The translations under genes and the position numbers were made by a program. From Pseudophaeobacter leonis (GTDB lineage Bacteria > Pseudomonadota > Alphaproteobacteria > Rhodobacterales > Rhodobacteraceae), in NCBI RefSeq assembly GCF_002087335.1, contig NZ_MWVJ01000015.1, forward strand, positions 1-64,000: 64,000 nt of DNA, read 5' to 3'. The notes under the pieces were generated by a model. The model saw nothing but the letters and a program-made list of their open reading frames with translations. It made no database searches and was not told where the DNA came from. Below are positions 18,770 through 27,358 of this stretch, piece by piece; positions within the stretch are counted from its first letter, which is position 1; the number at the start of each line of letters is the position of its first letter.

Positions 18770-19059
18770 TGAGACGACCTGCCTTCAAAGTCCTCACCAA
18801 ATCTGAAGAGTTCATCTTCAATTTCGCCGCGCTCGGAACGGATATGAGAAACTTTTTTGTGGGTAGTTCGAAAGCTCTCCCTGGTAGTAGCCTCGGCTTG
18901 ATCGGCGGCGTTATTGGGCGTTTCTATAAAGCTTTCGGCGACAGAAAACGCTCTTTTCCAGGTGCTTTCGTCTTGCGAAGCTACTTTTTGAGCTGCGCGT
19001 TCTTTGTCACTGAGGTGGTTAAGTTCGTGCTCCAGGTGATTTCTGTAGTTGCTGCGCAA
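18763..19059 (-). CDS. Small reverse-strand protein of unknown function inside the sox operon
   Basis: A TTG at 19059 with GGGAG nine bases upstream opens 98 codons. The product is very hydrophilic and charged (NHLSDKERAAQKVASQDE; SHIRSERGEIEDELF), mostly helical, with no signal peptide or membrane segment. Its stop overlaps the soxB stop tail-to-tail. The DNA from about 18770 to 19200 is A/T-richer than the flanking sox genes and separates soxB from soxD, which are normally adjacent. That suggests an insertion. I do not recognise the family. It could be a chance frame in inserted DNA, but composition, ribosome site and protein character all favour a real gene. Confidence 0.5.
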   Translation of the reverse strand: MRSNYRNHLEHELNHLSDKERAAQKVASQDESTWKRAFSVAESFIETPNNAADQAEATTRESFRTTHKKVSHIRSERGEIEDELFRFGEDFEGRSSHQ

Positions 19060-19202
19060 TCTAATTCTCCCATTTCGAATGATCCCTTTTTGTTCTCACC
19101 TACACTACGCCGGAACGCCCGGTTGTGTCCATCTGTAAATGCTGTGGAAAAATCCTTCTTCTTCCAATCGGGTATTTTTCACAGTCAAATTTGGATGAAA
19201 CA
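19060..19202. other. Inserted A/T-rich segment before soxD
   Basis: This stretch would hold the promoter of the reverse-strand gene. On the plus strand it extends the soxD frame upstream from a GTG at 19125 with a Cys-rich start (SICKCCGKILLLPIG) that soxD proteins do not normally have; it may be a remnant of inserted DNA. Confidence 0.35.
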
Positions 19203-19544
19203 ATGCTGATCCTTGAATGCCCCTATTGCGGTGTCAAAGCCGAAGAAACTGAACTCTCCGCAGGTGGTGAGGCGCATCTGACGCGCTTTGGCCCGGGCTC
19301 GGATGACGATCAGTTCCACGACTATCTGTTCATGCGCGAAAACCCAAAAGGCGTGCATTTTGAGCGCTGGCGCCATGCCAATGGCTGCGGCAAGTGGTTC
19401 CATGCCGCCCGCTGCACTACTTCGCTTGAGGTTTTTGGCACCTATGCGGCCCAGACAACTGAGCCGCCGCAAGAGATCAAAGACAAGATCACCGCCAAGC
19501 GCCCCGGCTGGAGCTGGCGCGAATTTTCGGATGCCTCCGAATGA
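19203..19544 (+). CDS. soxD: Sarcosine oxidase delta subunit SoxD
   Basis: A small zinc-binding subunit of 113 residues. The start MLILECPYCGVKAEETELSAGG is characteristic; Cys6 and Cys9 with the later His and Cys of ANGCGKWFHAARC form the zinc site. RENPKGVHFERWRHANGCGKW is the family core. The ATG at 19203 was chosen over the longer upstream GTG frame because SoxD proteins start at MLI-x-CPYCG. soxA follows after 46 bases. Confidence 0.93.
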   Translation: MLILECPYCGVKAEETELSAGGEAHLTRFGPGSDDDQFHDYLFMRENPKGVHFERWRHANGCGKWFHAARCTTSLEVFGTYAAQTTEPPQEIKDKITAKRPGWSWREFSDASE

Positions 19545-19590
19545 TCCGCCCTGCTGAAACACATGGCTTTATGTTGAAAGGTCAGACCAC

Positions 19591-22500
19591 ATGAGCACGC
19601 GTCTCGCCAAACAGGGCCGGTTGATTGACCGCTCCAAACAGATCGACTTCACCTTTAACGTCAAGCGCATGACCGGCTTTGCCGGCGACAGCCTTGCCTC
19701 GGCGCTGCTGGCCAATGACCAGATGATGATGGGGCGCTCGTTCAAATATCACCGCCCGCGCGGCGTGGTGGCCTCGGGCGCGGAAGAGCCCAATGCCCTG
19801 ATGCAGCTGGGAACGGGCGATCGGTACGAGCCGAACCAGCGCGCCACCACCACCGAGCTGTTCTCGGGGCTGACTGCGGCGTCGCAAAACCACTGGCCCA
19901 GCCTTGAATTTGACGTGCTGGCCATCAACAACAAGCTCACCCGGTTTTTGACTGCGGGCTTCTACTACAAGATGTTCATTCATCCGCGCCCCTTCTGGAA
20001 ACACGTCTACGAGCCGATCATTCGCAAATCTGCGGGTCTTGGTGCGGCACCTGATGCAGAGCTGAAAGACGCGGATACTTACGAGCATTTCTATTTCTTT
20101 GCCGATGTGCTGGTTGTGGGCGGCGGTGTGGCCGGTCTGCAGGCCGCAAAGGCAGCCGCCGCAAGTGGTGCCAAGGTTCTGGTGCTGGAGCAAAACGCCC
20201 ATTGGGGCGGCCGCGCGCCGGTTGATGGCGGCACTATTGACGGCGACACGCCAGAGGCCTGGGTGCAAAACACCCTGGCAGAGCTGCGCGGCATGGACAA
20301 TGTCACCCTGCGGGATCGCTGCATGGGGGCAGGCGTTTATGATCACGGCTATGCACTAGGATATGAGCGACTGACAGATCATGCTCCGGGGCAGGGTGGT
20401 CCACGCCATCGCCTCTGGCGGATCCGGGCCAAACAGATCGTCACGGCCACTGGCGCGATTGAACGGCCACTGTCCTTTGCTGGCAATGATGTGCCGGGCG
20501 TGATGCTGGCTGCGGCGATGCGCGACTATGTGGTGAACTGGGGCGTGACCCCGGGCCAAAAGGTCGTGGTTGCCACCAATAACGACGATGCCTATCGCAC
20601 CGCACTGGCGCTGCATGACGCAGGCGTCGAGGTGGTGCGCGTGGTCGATGCCCGCGACACGGGTGGCGGTCCCCTTATGGAGATGGTGCGCGAAAAAGGT
20701 ATCCGGGTCGAGCTGGGCCGCGCCATTGCCCGCGTCAAGGATGGCCCGCGTGTCACCCGGGTTGCGATCTGCGCCCAAAACGGCGAAGGCGGCGCGCAGG
20801 AAGAGATCGAGGCCGACGCGGTTGCCATGTCGGGGGGCTGGTCTCCGGTTGTGCACCTGTGGTCTCATTGTGGCGGCAAACTCATCTGGGACAAGGATCA
20901 CGCTTTTTTCCGGCCTGATGCGCCCCGCCCGCCACTGGGCGACACCGGCGAAGGTTTTGTGATCGCGGCAGGCGCTGCCAATGGTCCCCTGGGGCTGGGG
21001 GCTGTGCTGCAGGATGCCGCCGCCGCAGGAACTCGCGCCGCTGAGGCCGCAGGCTTTGCGCCCCAAACCGTGGCTGCGTCTGCAGGCGTTGCTGAGGACG
21101 AAAGTCCGATGCAGCCGGTCTGGCTGATGCCTGCCAAGGCAGATATCACGCTGCGGATGAAAACCTGGCTCGATTATCAGAACGACGTCAAGGTCTCTGA
21201 TGTGCAACAGGCTGCCCGCGAAGGGTTTGAAAGTGTGGAGCACACCAAGCGATATACCACGCTTGGCATGGCGACGGATCAGGGGAAGCTAAGCAATATC
21301 AACGGTCTGGCGATCCTTGCTGACAGCCTCGGGGCTGAGATCCCGCAGGTCGGCACCACCACGTTCCGCCCGCCCTATCATCCCATCTCGATGGGGGCGA
21401 TTGGCGGTGAGGCCCGGGGCGAGATCTTCCAGCCGGTGCGAAAGACGCCGATTTATGACTGGAACGACGCCAATGGCGCCGATTGGGAACCCGTAGGCCA
21501 GTGGCGCCGTCCCTTTGCCTATCTGCGCAGTGGTGAAAGCCGTCATGAGGCGGTGAGTCGCGAAGTCAAAAACACCCGCGAAAATCTCGGGGTGCTGGAT
21601 GCCTCAACTCTGGGCAAGATTATCGTCAAGGGACCCGACGCGGGCCGCTTTCTGGACATGATGTACACCAACATGATGTCGACGCTGAAGGTCGGCAAAT
21701 GCCGTTATGGCCTGATGTGTTCTGAGAACGGGTTTTTGATGGATGACGGCGTTGTCGCCCGCATTGATGACGACACCTGGCTGTGCCACACCACCACCGG
21801 CGGCGCCGAGCGCATTCATGGCCATATGGAAGAGTGGCTGCAGTGCGAGTGGTGGGACTGGAAAGTCTACGTGGCCAATGTCACCGAGCAATATGCCCAG
21901 ATCGCGGGTGTGGGCCCCAATGCCCGCAAAGTTCTGGAAAAGCTCAATACGCAGGCGGGTGGTGGCATGGATCTCAGCAAAGAGGCGCTGCCGTTCATGG
22001 ACTGGCGCGCGGGCCAGATCGGCGGCTTTGACGCACGTGCCTTTCGGATCTCATTTTCCGGAGAGCTGTCCTACGAGATCGCCGTTGCGGCCTCAGAAGG
22101 TCAGGCTTTTTGGGACGCTTTGATGGCCGCGGGCCAGGAGTTTGGCGTCATGCCCTATGGCACAGAGACGCTGCATATCTTGCGGGCCGAAAAGGGATTT
22201 ATCATGATCGGCGACGAGACCGACGGCACCGTCATTCCGCAGGATCTCGGGCTGAACTGGGCACTGTCGAAAAAGAAAGACGACTACCTGGGCAAGCGGG
22301 CGCATCTGCGCTCACATATGGCGGATCCCGATCGCTGGCAGCTGGTGGGTCTGGAAACCACCGATGGCTCGGTTCTGCCGGATGGCGCCTATGCGCTGGG
22401 AAATGGCATCAATGCCAATGGGCAAAAGAACATGATTGGCCGGGTGACCTCGACCTATTATTCCGCCACGCTGGAGCGCGGCATTGCCATGGGACTGGTG

Positions 22501-22623
22501 AAACATGGCCCCAAACGCATGGGCGAGGTGCTCGAGTTTCCGGGCACCGATGGCAAGGTCTATACCGCCAGGATCATCGATGCGGTGGTCTATGACAAAG
22601 AAGGGGAAAAGCAGAATGTCTAA
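19591..22623 (+). CDS. soxA: Sarcosine oxidase alpha subunit SoxA
   Basis: The large subunit, 1010 residues and intact. The N-terminal part has the 2Fe-2S-like domain with SALLANDQMMMGRSFKYHRPR. A NAD-binding Rossmann motif follows (DVLVVGGGVAGLQAAKAAAA, about residue 170), then a flavoprotein region. From about residue 600 comes the GcvT-like tetrahydrofolate-binding aminomethyltransferase domain (GVLDASTLGKIIVKGPDAG; GDETDGTVIPQDLGLNWAL). It forms the sarcosine oxidase complex with SoxB, SoxD and SoxG. The start MSTRLAKQGRLIDRSKQIDF is usual. Its stop overlaps the soxG start. Confidence 0.95.
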   Translation: MSTRLAKQGRLIDRSKQIDFTFNVKRMTGFAGDSLASALLANDQMMMGRSFKYHRPRGVVASGAEEPNALMQLGTGDRYEPNQRATTTELFSGLTAASQNHWPSLEFDVLAINNKLTRFLTAGFYYKMFIHPRPFWKHVYEPIIRKSAGLGAAPDAELKDADTYEHFYFFADVLVVGGGVAGLQAAKAAAASGAKVLVLEQNAHWGGRAPVDGGTIDGDTPEAWVQNTLAELRGMDNVTLRDRCMGAGVYDHGYALGYERLTDHAPGQGGPRHRLWRIRAKQIVTATGAIERPLSFAGNDVPGVMLAAAMRDYVVNWGVTPGQKVVVATNNDDAYRTALALHDAGVEVVRVVDARDTGGGPLMEMVREKGIRVELGRAIARVKDGPRVTRVAICAQNGEGGAQEEIEADAVAMSGGWSPVVHLWSHCGGKLIWDKDHAFFRPDAPRPPLGDTGEGFVIAAGAANGPLGLGAVLQDAAAAGTRAAEAAGFAPQTVAASAGVAEDESPMQPVWLMPAKADITLRMKTWLDYQNDVKVSDVQQAAREGFESVEHTKRYTTLGMATDQGKLSNINGLAILADSLGAEIPQVGTTTFRPPYHPISMGAIGGEARGEIFQPVRKTPIYDWNDANGADWEPVGQWRRPFAYLRSGESRHEAVSREVKNTRENLGVLDASTLGKIIVKGPDAGRFLDMMYTNMMSTLKVGKCRYGLMCSENGFLMDDGVVARIDDDTWLCHTTTGGAERIHGHMEEWLQCEWWDWKVYVANVTEQYAQIAGVGPNARKVLEKLNTQAGGGMDLSKEALPFMDWRAGQIGGFDARAFRISFSGELSYEIAVAASEGQAFWDALMAAGQEFGVMPYGTETLHILRAEKGFIMIGDETDGTVIPQDLGLNWALSKKKDDYLGKRAHLRSHMADPDRWQLVGLETTDGSVLPDGAYALGNGINANGQKNMIGRVTSTYYSATLERGIAMGLVKHGPKRMGEVLEFPGTDGKVYTARIIDAVVYDKEGEKQNV

Positions 22624-23182
22624 TCCTGTGACAGCCATCAATGGCGCCCAGTTTGCGGGCATGGCCACGGTCAAAGACGCAGGCCTGCAGGGGATGATCA
22701 CGCTGCGCGGCGATCTTGGCTCAAAGCCCCTGATGGCGGCCGTGAAGGCAGCCACGGGCGCTGATGTTCCCGACCGGGGCCGGATCTCGCGCGTCGCAGA
22801 CGGTGCTGTCGCCTGGATGTCGCCGGACGAGCTGATGCTGCTGGTGCCCTATGAGGTCGCGCAGATCAAAACTGCCGAGCTGGCTCAGGCCCTGAAAGGG
22901 GAGCACGCGCTGGCGGCCAATGTCTCGGACGCGCGCGCCTTTTTCTCTGTTTCAGGGCACGGCGCGCGCGAGGTGCTTGCCAAGATCGCCCCTGTGGATT
23001 TTTCTTGCGAGAATTTTGCGGCAGGTGACTTTCGCCGCAGCAGGACAGCGCAGGTGGCTGCGGCCTTTTGGCTAGAGGAAGATGACAGCTTTCGGCTGGT
23101 TTGGTTCCGCTCCGTTGGCGCCTATATGTTTGGGCTTTTGTCGGCCGCAGCGCACCCGAAATCGCAGGTGGGTGTCTACTGA
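22616..23182 (+). CDS. soxG: Sarcosine oxidase gamma subunit SoxG
   Basis: The gamma subunit, 188 residues, structurally related to GcvT. The ATG at 22616 overlaps the last codons of soxA, so translation is coupled. GMITLRGDLGSKPLMAAVKAATG and VAWMSPDELMLLVP match the family core, and the C-terminus ...SVGAYMFGLLSAAAHPKSQVG is typical. The frame is intact. It closes the operon; a possible hairpin and T-run follow near 23227-23262. Confidence 0.9.
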   Translation: MSNPVTAINGAQFAGMATVKDAGLQGMITLRGDLGSKPLMAAVKAATGADVPDRGRISRVADGAVAWMSPDELMLLVPYEVAQIKTAELAQALKGEHALAANVSDARAFFSVSGHGAREVLAKIAPVDFSCENFAAGDFRRSRTAQVAAAFWLEEDDSFRLVWFRSVGAYMFGLLSAAAHPKSQVGVY

Positions 23183-23628
23183 AAACCAGTTCAGTTTTAG
23201 GTTGAGTTTTTACAAATTGAAATCTAGGGTGCTCCCAATTGGTTTTGGGGGCGCTTTTTTTGCGAAAACTTTCTGCTGCGTTCACTGGTTTTGCAGGCTC
23301 CCACGTCGCTCAACCCCCTGTGTTGGATGATAGATGAGCCGGGACATATTTCGTCGGCCGATCGTCTTGCGCTGTGGGGCAGCCGGGGCGCCTGCCGATA
23401 TGGCGCAGTAGGGGTTTGAGACGTGAGCACCCCAAATTGGTATCTGATATGAGGCTTTTTTCAGATGCCTGGAACGGGCGTAAGTCTCATGTTTTTCTTT
23501 GGTGCGCAAAGAAGTCGTGATATTTGTGTTTAGTAGGTGTCGTATGTTTTTTCTCGTTCTCCCAAGCGTCCTCGTTCGTCATGTGTATGTCGAAAAATGA
23601 CGCCCCAATATGAGTTTTTCCTGAGGGT
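23183..23628. other. Intergenic region after soxG
   Basis: About 445 bases. A G/C stretch with a T-run at 23229-23261 may terminate the sox operon. The segment 23290-23420 is GC-rich with an open frame on the minus strand (RLIYHPTQGVERRGS) but has no start, ribosome site or known family. A CCCAATTGG-type motif occurs at about 23235 and again at about 23428. I do not call a gene here. Confidence 0.35.
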
Positions 23629-24060
23629 ATGATGGCAGGGTCACTGATAAAATTTTTTCTATTGCTCGCACCTCTATTTGGCAGCCAAGCATTTGCATCC
23701 GAAACTTTTGTCTGCTCGTTCCACGCACTCAGCAAGGCCTCATGGATTCCTCCAAGGGTGGCCATGCAGTTTTCAGAGCATCGCGAAACGGCACGGATTT
23801 GGGCTTCAAACGAAGGAACGCCGATTTCTGCCGTTTTGCAAAAACGTAGCGATAGTTCCTATCTTTTGGACTGGACCGTGCCGCGCACTGCCGTGGCAAA
23901 GGCAACCAGTCTGAGCGCTGACCGCTATCGGGTCATCCTGAATGTGGACAACCTGAAGGTCTCGCTTCAGGTGCTGGCAAAGAAATCTGCGGTAGCGCCG
24001 TCATCGCGTGGGGTTGGATCCTGTATCATGGTGGAGGATCTTACCAAATATGGGGAATAG
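23629..24060 (+). CDS. Small secreted protein of unknown function (first of a related pair)
   Basis: A protein of 143 residues with a clear signal peptide (LIKFFLLLAPLFGSQAFAS). The mature part begins ETFVCSFHA, has a central YLLDWTVPR and ends with GVGSCIMVEDL, so two Cys about 100 residues apart could form a disulfide. The same layout (F/Y-x-C near the N-terminus, Y-L-L-x-W, G-x-C near the C-terminus) is found in the next gene downstream, which suggests duplication. I do not recognise the family. The ATG at 23629 is followed at once by a second ATG, either of which could be used. Confidence 0.6.
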   Translation: MMAGSLIKFFLLLAPLFGSQAFASETFVCSFHALSKASWIPPRVAMQFSEHRETARIWASNEGTPISAVLQKRSDSSYLLDWTVPRTAVAKATSLSADRYRVILNVDNLKVSLQVLAKKSAVAPSSRGVGSCIMVEDLTKYGE

Positions 24061-24078
24061 ATGAGCGATTCAATCGTT

Positions 24079-24185
24079 GGTAGGCATGGCCGTTGGAACG
24101 CTGGTCTGACTGAACACTGGCCCGTCGGAACCCTGGCCCGCTGGTAGGCATGGCCATTGGAACGCTGGTCTGACTGAACGCTGGC
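24079..24185. repeat. 43-bp direct duplication with inner 15-bp-type units
   Basis: Bases 24079-24121 and 24143-24185 match over 43 positions with two mismatches, separated by 21 bases of weaker copies. Each carries CTGGTCTGACTGAAC, which closely resembles a unit of the array in the octaheme cytochrome (1443-1457). The repeat lies between the two related secreted-protein genes. Confidence 0.8.
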
Positions 24186-24344
24186 CTGACAGAATACTGA
24201 GCTGATTGTATGATGGTGAAAATGAGACTTCTCTGGGTTGCATGCGGCCTGCATTCAGAAGATGTACGATACATCACCCAAGAGCGGGGCATCAGACCGG
24301 TGTCCGGCTTTGCAACATAAGTTTCACTCACTAAAGGGAAATGG

Positions 24345-24755
24345 ATGAAGAACTTTTTGGCAGGCACGCTTTTGGTGCTCTCAACACTGCCCGCGATGGC
24401 AGCTCCCACAGCGTATCAATGTCATTATGAGGGTCACACAGGTCGCAATGGTCTGCAGAAAAAAGCGGTCTATGTGATTGACCCAGAGGCCGGCACAGCA
24501 ATGGCCTATGATGGCTACATTCATCACACCAACAAAGCGCCAATGCCCACCAGCTTTAAAGAGCTGCAGCCTGGAAAATACCTGTTGAAGTGGAAGCTGG
24601 ACAATATTCCCAGCAAACGGGGGAACACCAGCTTGACCGCGACGTTCTCTGCCAGGGTCAATACTGGGAAGAGGTCCTCTACCATCAGTGTTCGGATTCA
24701 TGGGGCAGACAATGATATCCGCGGATCGGGTCCCTGCACCGCTGTCAGGCAGTAA
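24345..24755 (+). CDS. Small secreted protein of unknown function (second of a related pair)
   Basis: A protein of 136 residues. The ATG at 24345 follows AAAGGGA, and the signal peptide is FLAGTLLVLSTLPAMAA. The mature protein begins APTAYQCHYEGH, has KYLLKWKLDN in the middle, a beta-rich stretch (SLTATFSARVNT) and ends RGSGPCTAVRQ. Conserved layout with the preceding gene includes one Cys near each end of the mature chain. No enzyme motif is seen. It may be a periplasmic or secreted beta-sandwich. Function unknown. Confidence 0.65.
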   Translation: MKNFLAGTLLVLSTLPAMAAPTAYQCHYEGHTGRNGLQKKAVYVIDPEAGTAMAYDGYIHHTNKAPMPTSFKELQPGKYLLKWKLDNIPSKRGNTSLTATFSARVNTGKRSSTISVRIHGADNDIRGSGPCTAVRQ

Positions 24756-24772
24756 GGCGCCTTTTGGCTGTG

Positions 24773-25545
24773 CTAGCCGTGAAACAGGAAGGTGGGAAAC
24801 TGTTCCAGTGCCCTGGGCGCGGTTAGCGCGGCAAATCCTTTGCCGCTTTGTCTGTCATCTATGCAACTCCCGTAAAAGGACAACTGCTCTGCCAGTTTCT
24901 GCATCCGCTCATGGCGGGTCTCAGCGCCCAGAAAGGGCGCATGGGTTGACAGGTAAAGGGCGGGTCGCTGCTGTTTAAGCCAGGGCAGCAATGTGGCAGC
25001 ACATCGAATTCGGCCCCCTCAATGTCCATCTTCACCAGTGAGACGCGGCTCAGATCCGCAGAGGATGCGAAATCCTCCCAGCCCAGAGTGATCACATCAG
25101 ATCCGTGCTCGCCATCATTCAGCAGGCTGGTCATACTGTCGCCGGCCTCGCCGCCAAACGAGGCCATGCGGGCAATGCCAACGCCCTGGCTTAGCGCGGC
25201 CGAAAAGGCCGAGACATTCGCCACTTTGTTAAGTTCCAGATTCCAGGCGAGATAGCGAAAGGCGACGGGGTCCGGCTCAAAACAATAGACCCGGCGGGCA
25301 CGGGCGGCACCATAGAGCACTGTGGGGCCGATCCATGCGCCAATGTCGAGATAGTCGTGGGATTTGTCCAGATGCGCGTCCAGCACGGCAAAGGTCTCGG
25401 GCTCCCAGGAGCCGCTTGCGGCCTTGCGCCAAAATTTGGAATGATAGGGATCAAGACGAAAGGGGTGGCCGTTCAGGCTGCCCGCATAGTAACCTCTTGC
25501 GCGGTAAAACATCTTGCGCGCTGCGGTCCAGGTCTTGGCTATCAT
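24773..25545 (-). CDS. FkbM family methyltransferase (one frameshift)
   Basis: An S-adenosylmethionine-dependent methyltransferase of about 255 residues. KSHDYLDIGAWIGPTVLYGA is the SAM-binding loop, RVYCFEPDPVAFRYLAWNLELN the acidic second strand, and VSLVKMDIEGAEFDVL the FkbM signature. One T is missing from a TTT run near 24990; repair joins DVLPH to LLPWLKQQRPALYLS and the chain ends TFLFHG at 24773. The ATG at 25545 follows an ACTCGGG ribosome-like site; an ATG at 25560 is an alternative. FkbM enzymes O-methylate sugars or polyketides; the substrate here is unknown. The gene faces sodB head-to-head. Confidence 0.82.
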
Positions 25546-25668
25546 CCCGAGTTCCCTCATATTTGCACATGGCACATGCGCGGTTTTATTGTCTTGGCTC
25601 TTGACCTGCCTTGGCGCGCACCGCATGTATCTGCTCAGGAATGCAACATTAATTGACAGGGGGCCAAT

Positions 25669-26271
25669 ATGGCTTTTGAACTTCCCGATCTTCCTTATGC
25701 ACATGACGCGCTGGCCGCCAAGGGCATGTCGGCAGAAACCCTGGAATATCACCACGATCTGCACCACAAGGCCTATGTCGACAACGGCAACAAGCTGATC
25801 GCCGGCACCGAGTGGGATGGCAAGTCGCTGGAAGAGATCATTTCCGGCACCTATGACGCATCCTCGGTGGCGCAAAGCGGTATCTTCAACAACATCTCCC
25901 AGCTGTGGAACCACAATCAGTTCTGGGAAATGATGGGCCCCGGCGCCAGCGCCATGCCAGGCGATCTGGAAAAGGCTCTGGTTGAGAGCTTTGGCTCGGT
26001 TGACGAGTTCAAATCGCAGTTTTCTGCGGCCGGTGCTGGCCAGTTTGGCTCTGGCTGGGCCTGGCTTGTGAAAAACGCCGATGGCTCTTTGGCTGTGACC
26101 AAGACCGAAAACGGCGTGAACCCTCTGTGCTTTAACCAGACTGCACTGTTGGGCTGTGATGTATGGGAGCACTCCTATTACATTGATTTCCGCAACAAGC
26201 GTCCGGCTTACCTGTCGAACTTCCTCGACAATCTGGTGAACTGGGAAAACGTCGCCTCGCGCCTCGGCTAA
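25669..26271 (+). CDS. sodB: Superoxide dismutase, Fe type
   Basis: A cytoplasmic enzyme of 200 residues that converts superoxide to peroxide and oxygen. Metal ligands are visible as His28 in LEYHHDLHHKAYV, the His of NHNQFWEMM, and Asp and His in CDVWEHSYYIDFRN. The start FELPDLPYAHDAL is typical of Fe/Mn SOD. FGSGWAWLV and the residue pattern around QLWNHNQFW favour the Fe form. The ATG at 25669 follows ACAGGGGG. A hairpin terminator follows. The frame is intact. Confidence 0.95.
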   Translation: MAFELPDLPYAHDALAAKGMSAETLEYHHDLHHKAYVDNGNKLIAGTEWDGKSLEEIISGTYDASSVAQSGIFNNISQLWNHNQFWEMMGPGASAMPGDLEKALVESFGSVDEFKSQFSAAGAGQFGSGWAWLVKNADGSLAVTKTENGVNPLCFNQTALLGCDVWEHSYYIDFRNKRPAYLSNFLDNLVNWENVASRLG

Positions 26272-26299
26272 GGCTGACGGATCAGACAAACTGTTTTTG

Positions 26300-26326
26300 C
26301 AACGCCCGGTCCTTGGCCGGGCGTTG
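26300..26326 (+). terminator. Hairpin after sodB
   Basis: A perfect 10-bp stem (CAACGCCCGG / CCGGGCGTTG) with a 7-base loop lies 29 bases after the sodB stop. The T-run after it is weak, so termination may be partial. Confidence 0.65.
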
Positions 26327-26340
26327 ATCATTTCAGAACC

Positions 26341-26437
26341 CGGGCTTTTCTCTGATACGGCCTTTCTTTGACAGGGCTTTCTCAGATACGGCCCGTCTGT
26401 GACACGACCTGTCGCTGACACGACCCGTCTTTCAGCG
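26341..26437. repeat. Degenerate tandem repeats between sodB and rarD-like gene
   Basis: Units of about 14 bases of the form (T/C)TGACACGACC(T/C)GTC and CTGATACGGCC recur about six times with drift. They occupy the leader of the permease gene. Confidence 0.6.
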
Positions 26438-26473
26438 AATGGCGGTCTCCACAAAAAAGCCAAAGGGGCTACA

Positions 26474-27351
26474 ATGACTGATGCGGCAAAAGGCGTCTGT
26501 GCGATGATTGTCGCCTGTACAATGTGGGGGCTGACGGGGCTTTTTTACAAGCTGCTGACGCATATCCCGCCGATGCAGGTTTTGTCCCACCGGATTTTGT
26601 GGTCAGCGGTTTTTTTCACCTGTGTACTGGCCCTGCAGGGCCGGTTCAATCTGTTGGCCGGAGTGCTGAGGGACTGGAAACAGGTTCGGGTGCTGGCTTT
26701 GGCGACCGCGATGATCTCGGTGAACTGGTTTCTCTTTATCACCTCGGTGCAGATCGAGCGCGCCACCGAGGCCTCGCTGGGGTACTATATCTTTCCTCTG
26801 GTCAGCGTGGTTCTGGGGCGGATCTTTTTTGCCGAGCAGCTCAGCCGTGCACAGGGCCTCGCCATTGCGCTGGCTGCGACGGCTGTGGTTGTGCTCACCT
26901 GGGGGCTGGGGGTGGCGCCGTGGATATCGCTGGTGCTGGCCTTTAGTTTTGCCTTCTACGGCGTGGTCAAAAAGCGACTTGATCTGGGGCCGGTGGTCTC
27001 GGTCACCGCCGAGGTTTTGCTGCTGGCGCCACTTGCCTTGATCGTGGTCGCCAGCACCGGGTTCAGCGGCTTTCAGGATGTGGGCGCGACATGGGGTTGC
27101 TGATGCTGGCAGGTCCGCTGACCGGTGCGCCACTGATCCTGTTCAGCTATGCAGCCCGCCGGGTTGCCCTGGGCAGTGTCGGGGTGCTTCAGTACATCAA
27201 CCCAACACTGCAAGCCCTTGTTGCAACGCTGGTTTTTGGTGAGATCTTTACCCCCTGGCACAGTGCTGCCTTTGTCTTGATCTGGGCCGCCGTGATCGTA
27301 TTTTCTGTCGGTGCTTGGCGCAAATCACGCCACGAACCCGGCAAGACCTAG
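26474..27351 (+). CDS. rarD: RarD-like EamA family transporter (one frameshift)
   Basis: An inner-membrane permease of the drug/metabolite transporter superfamily with ten predicted helices and about 293 residues. MTDAAKGVCAMIVACTMWGL, SHRILWSAVFFTCVLALQG and VNWFLFITSVQIERATEASLGYYI are hallmarks of the RarD subgroup. The frame breaks near 27095, where a run of four G should be five; repair joins VGATWG to LLMLAGPLTGAPL. The second half ends with GVLQYINPTLQALVATLVFGE, also typical. The ATG at 26474 follows AAAGGGG. RarD was first linked to chloramphenicol resistance, but the real substrate is unknown. Confidence 0.87.
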
Positions 27352-27358
27352 CACCGCT

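Noticed and set aside
20356-21243. A 295-codon open frame antisense to soxA
   Set aside because: soxA is intact and recognisable along its full length; the opposite frame is a shadow.
23290-23430. Possible small minus-strand gene or transposase remnant after soxG
   Set aside because: There is an open frame but no start signal, no known domain and no terminal inverted repeats.
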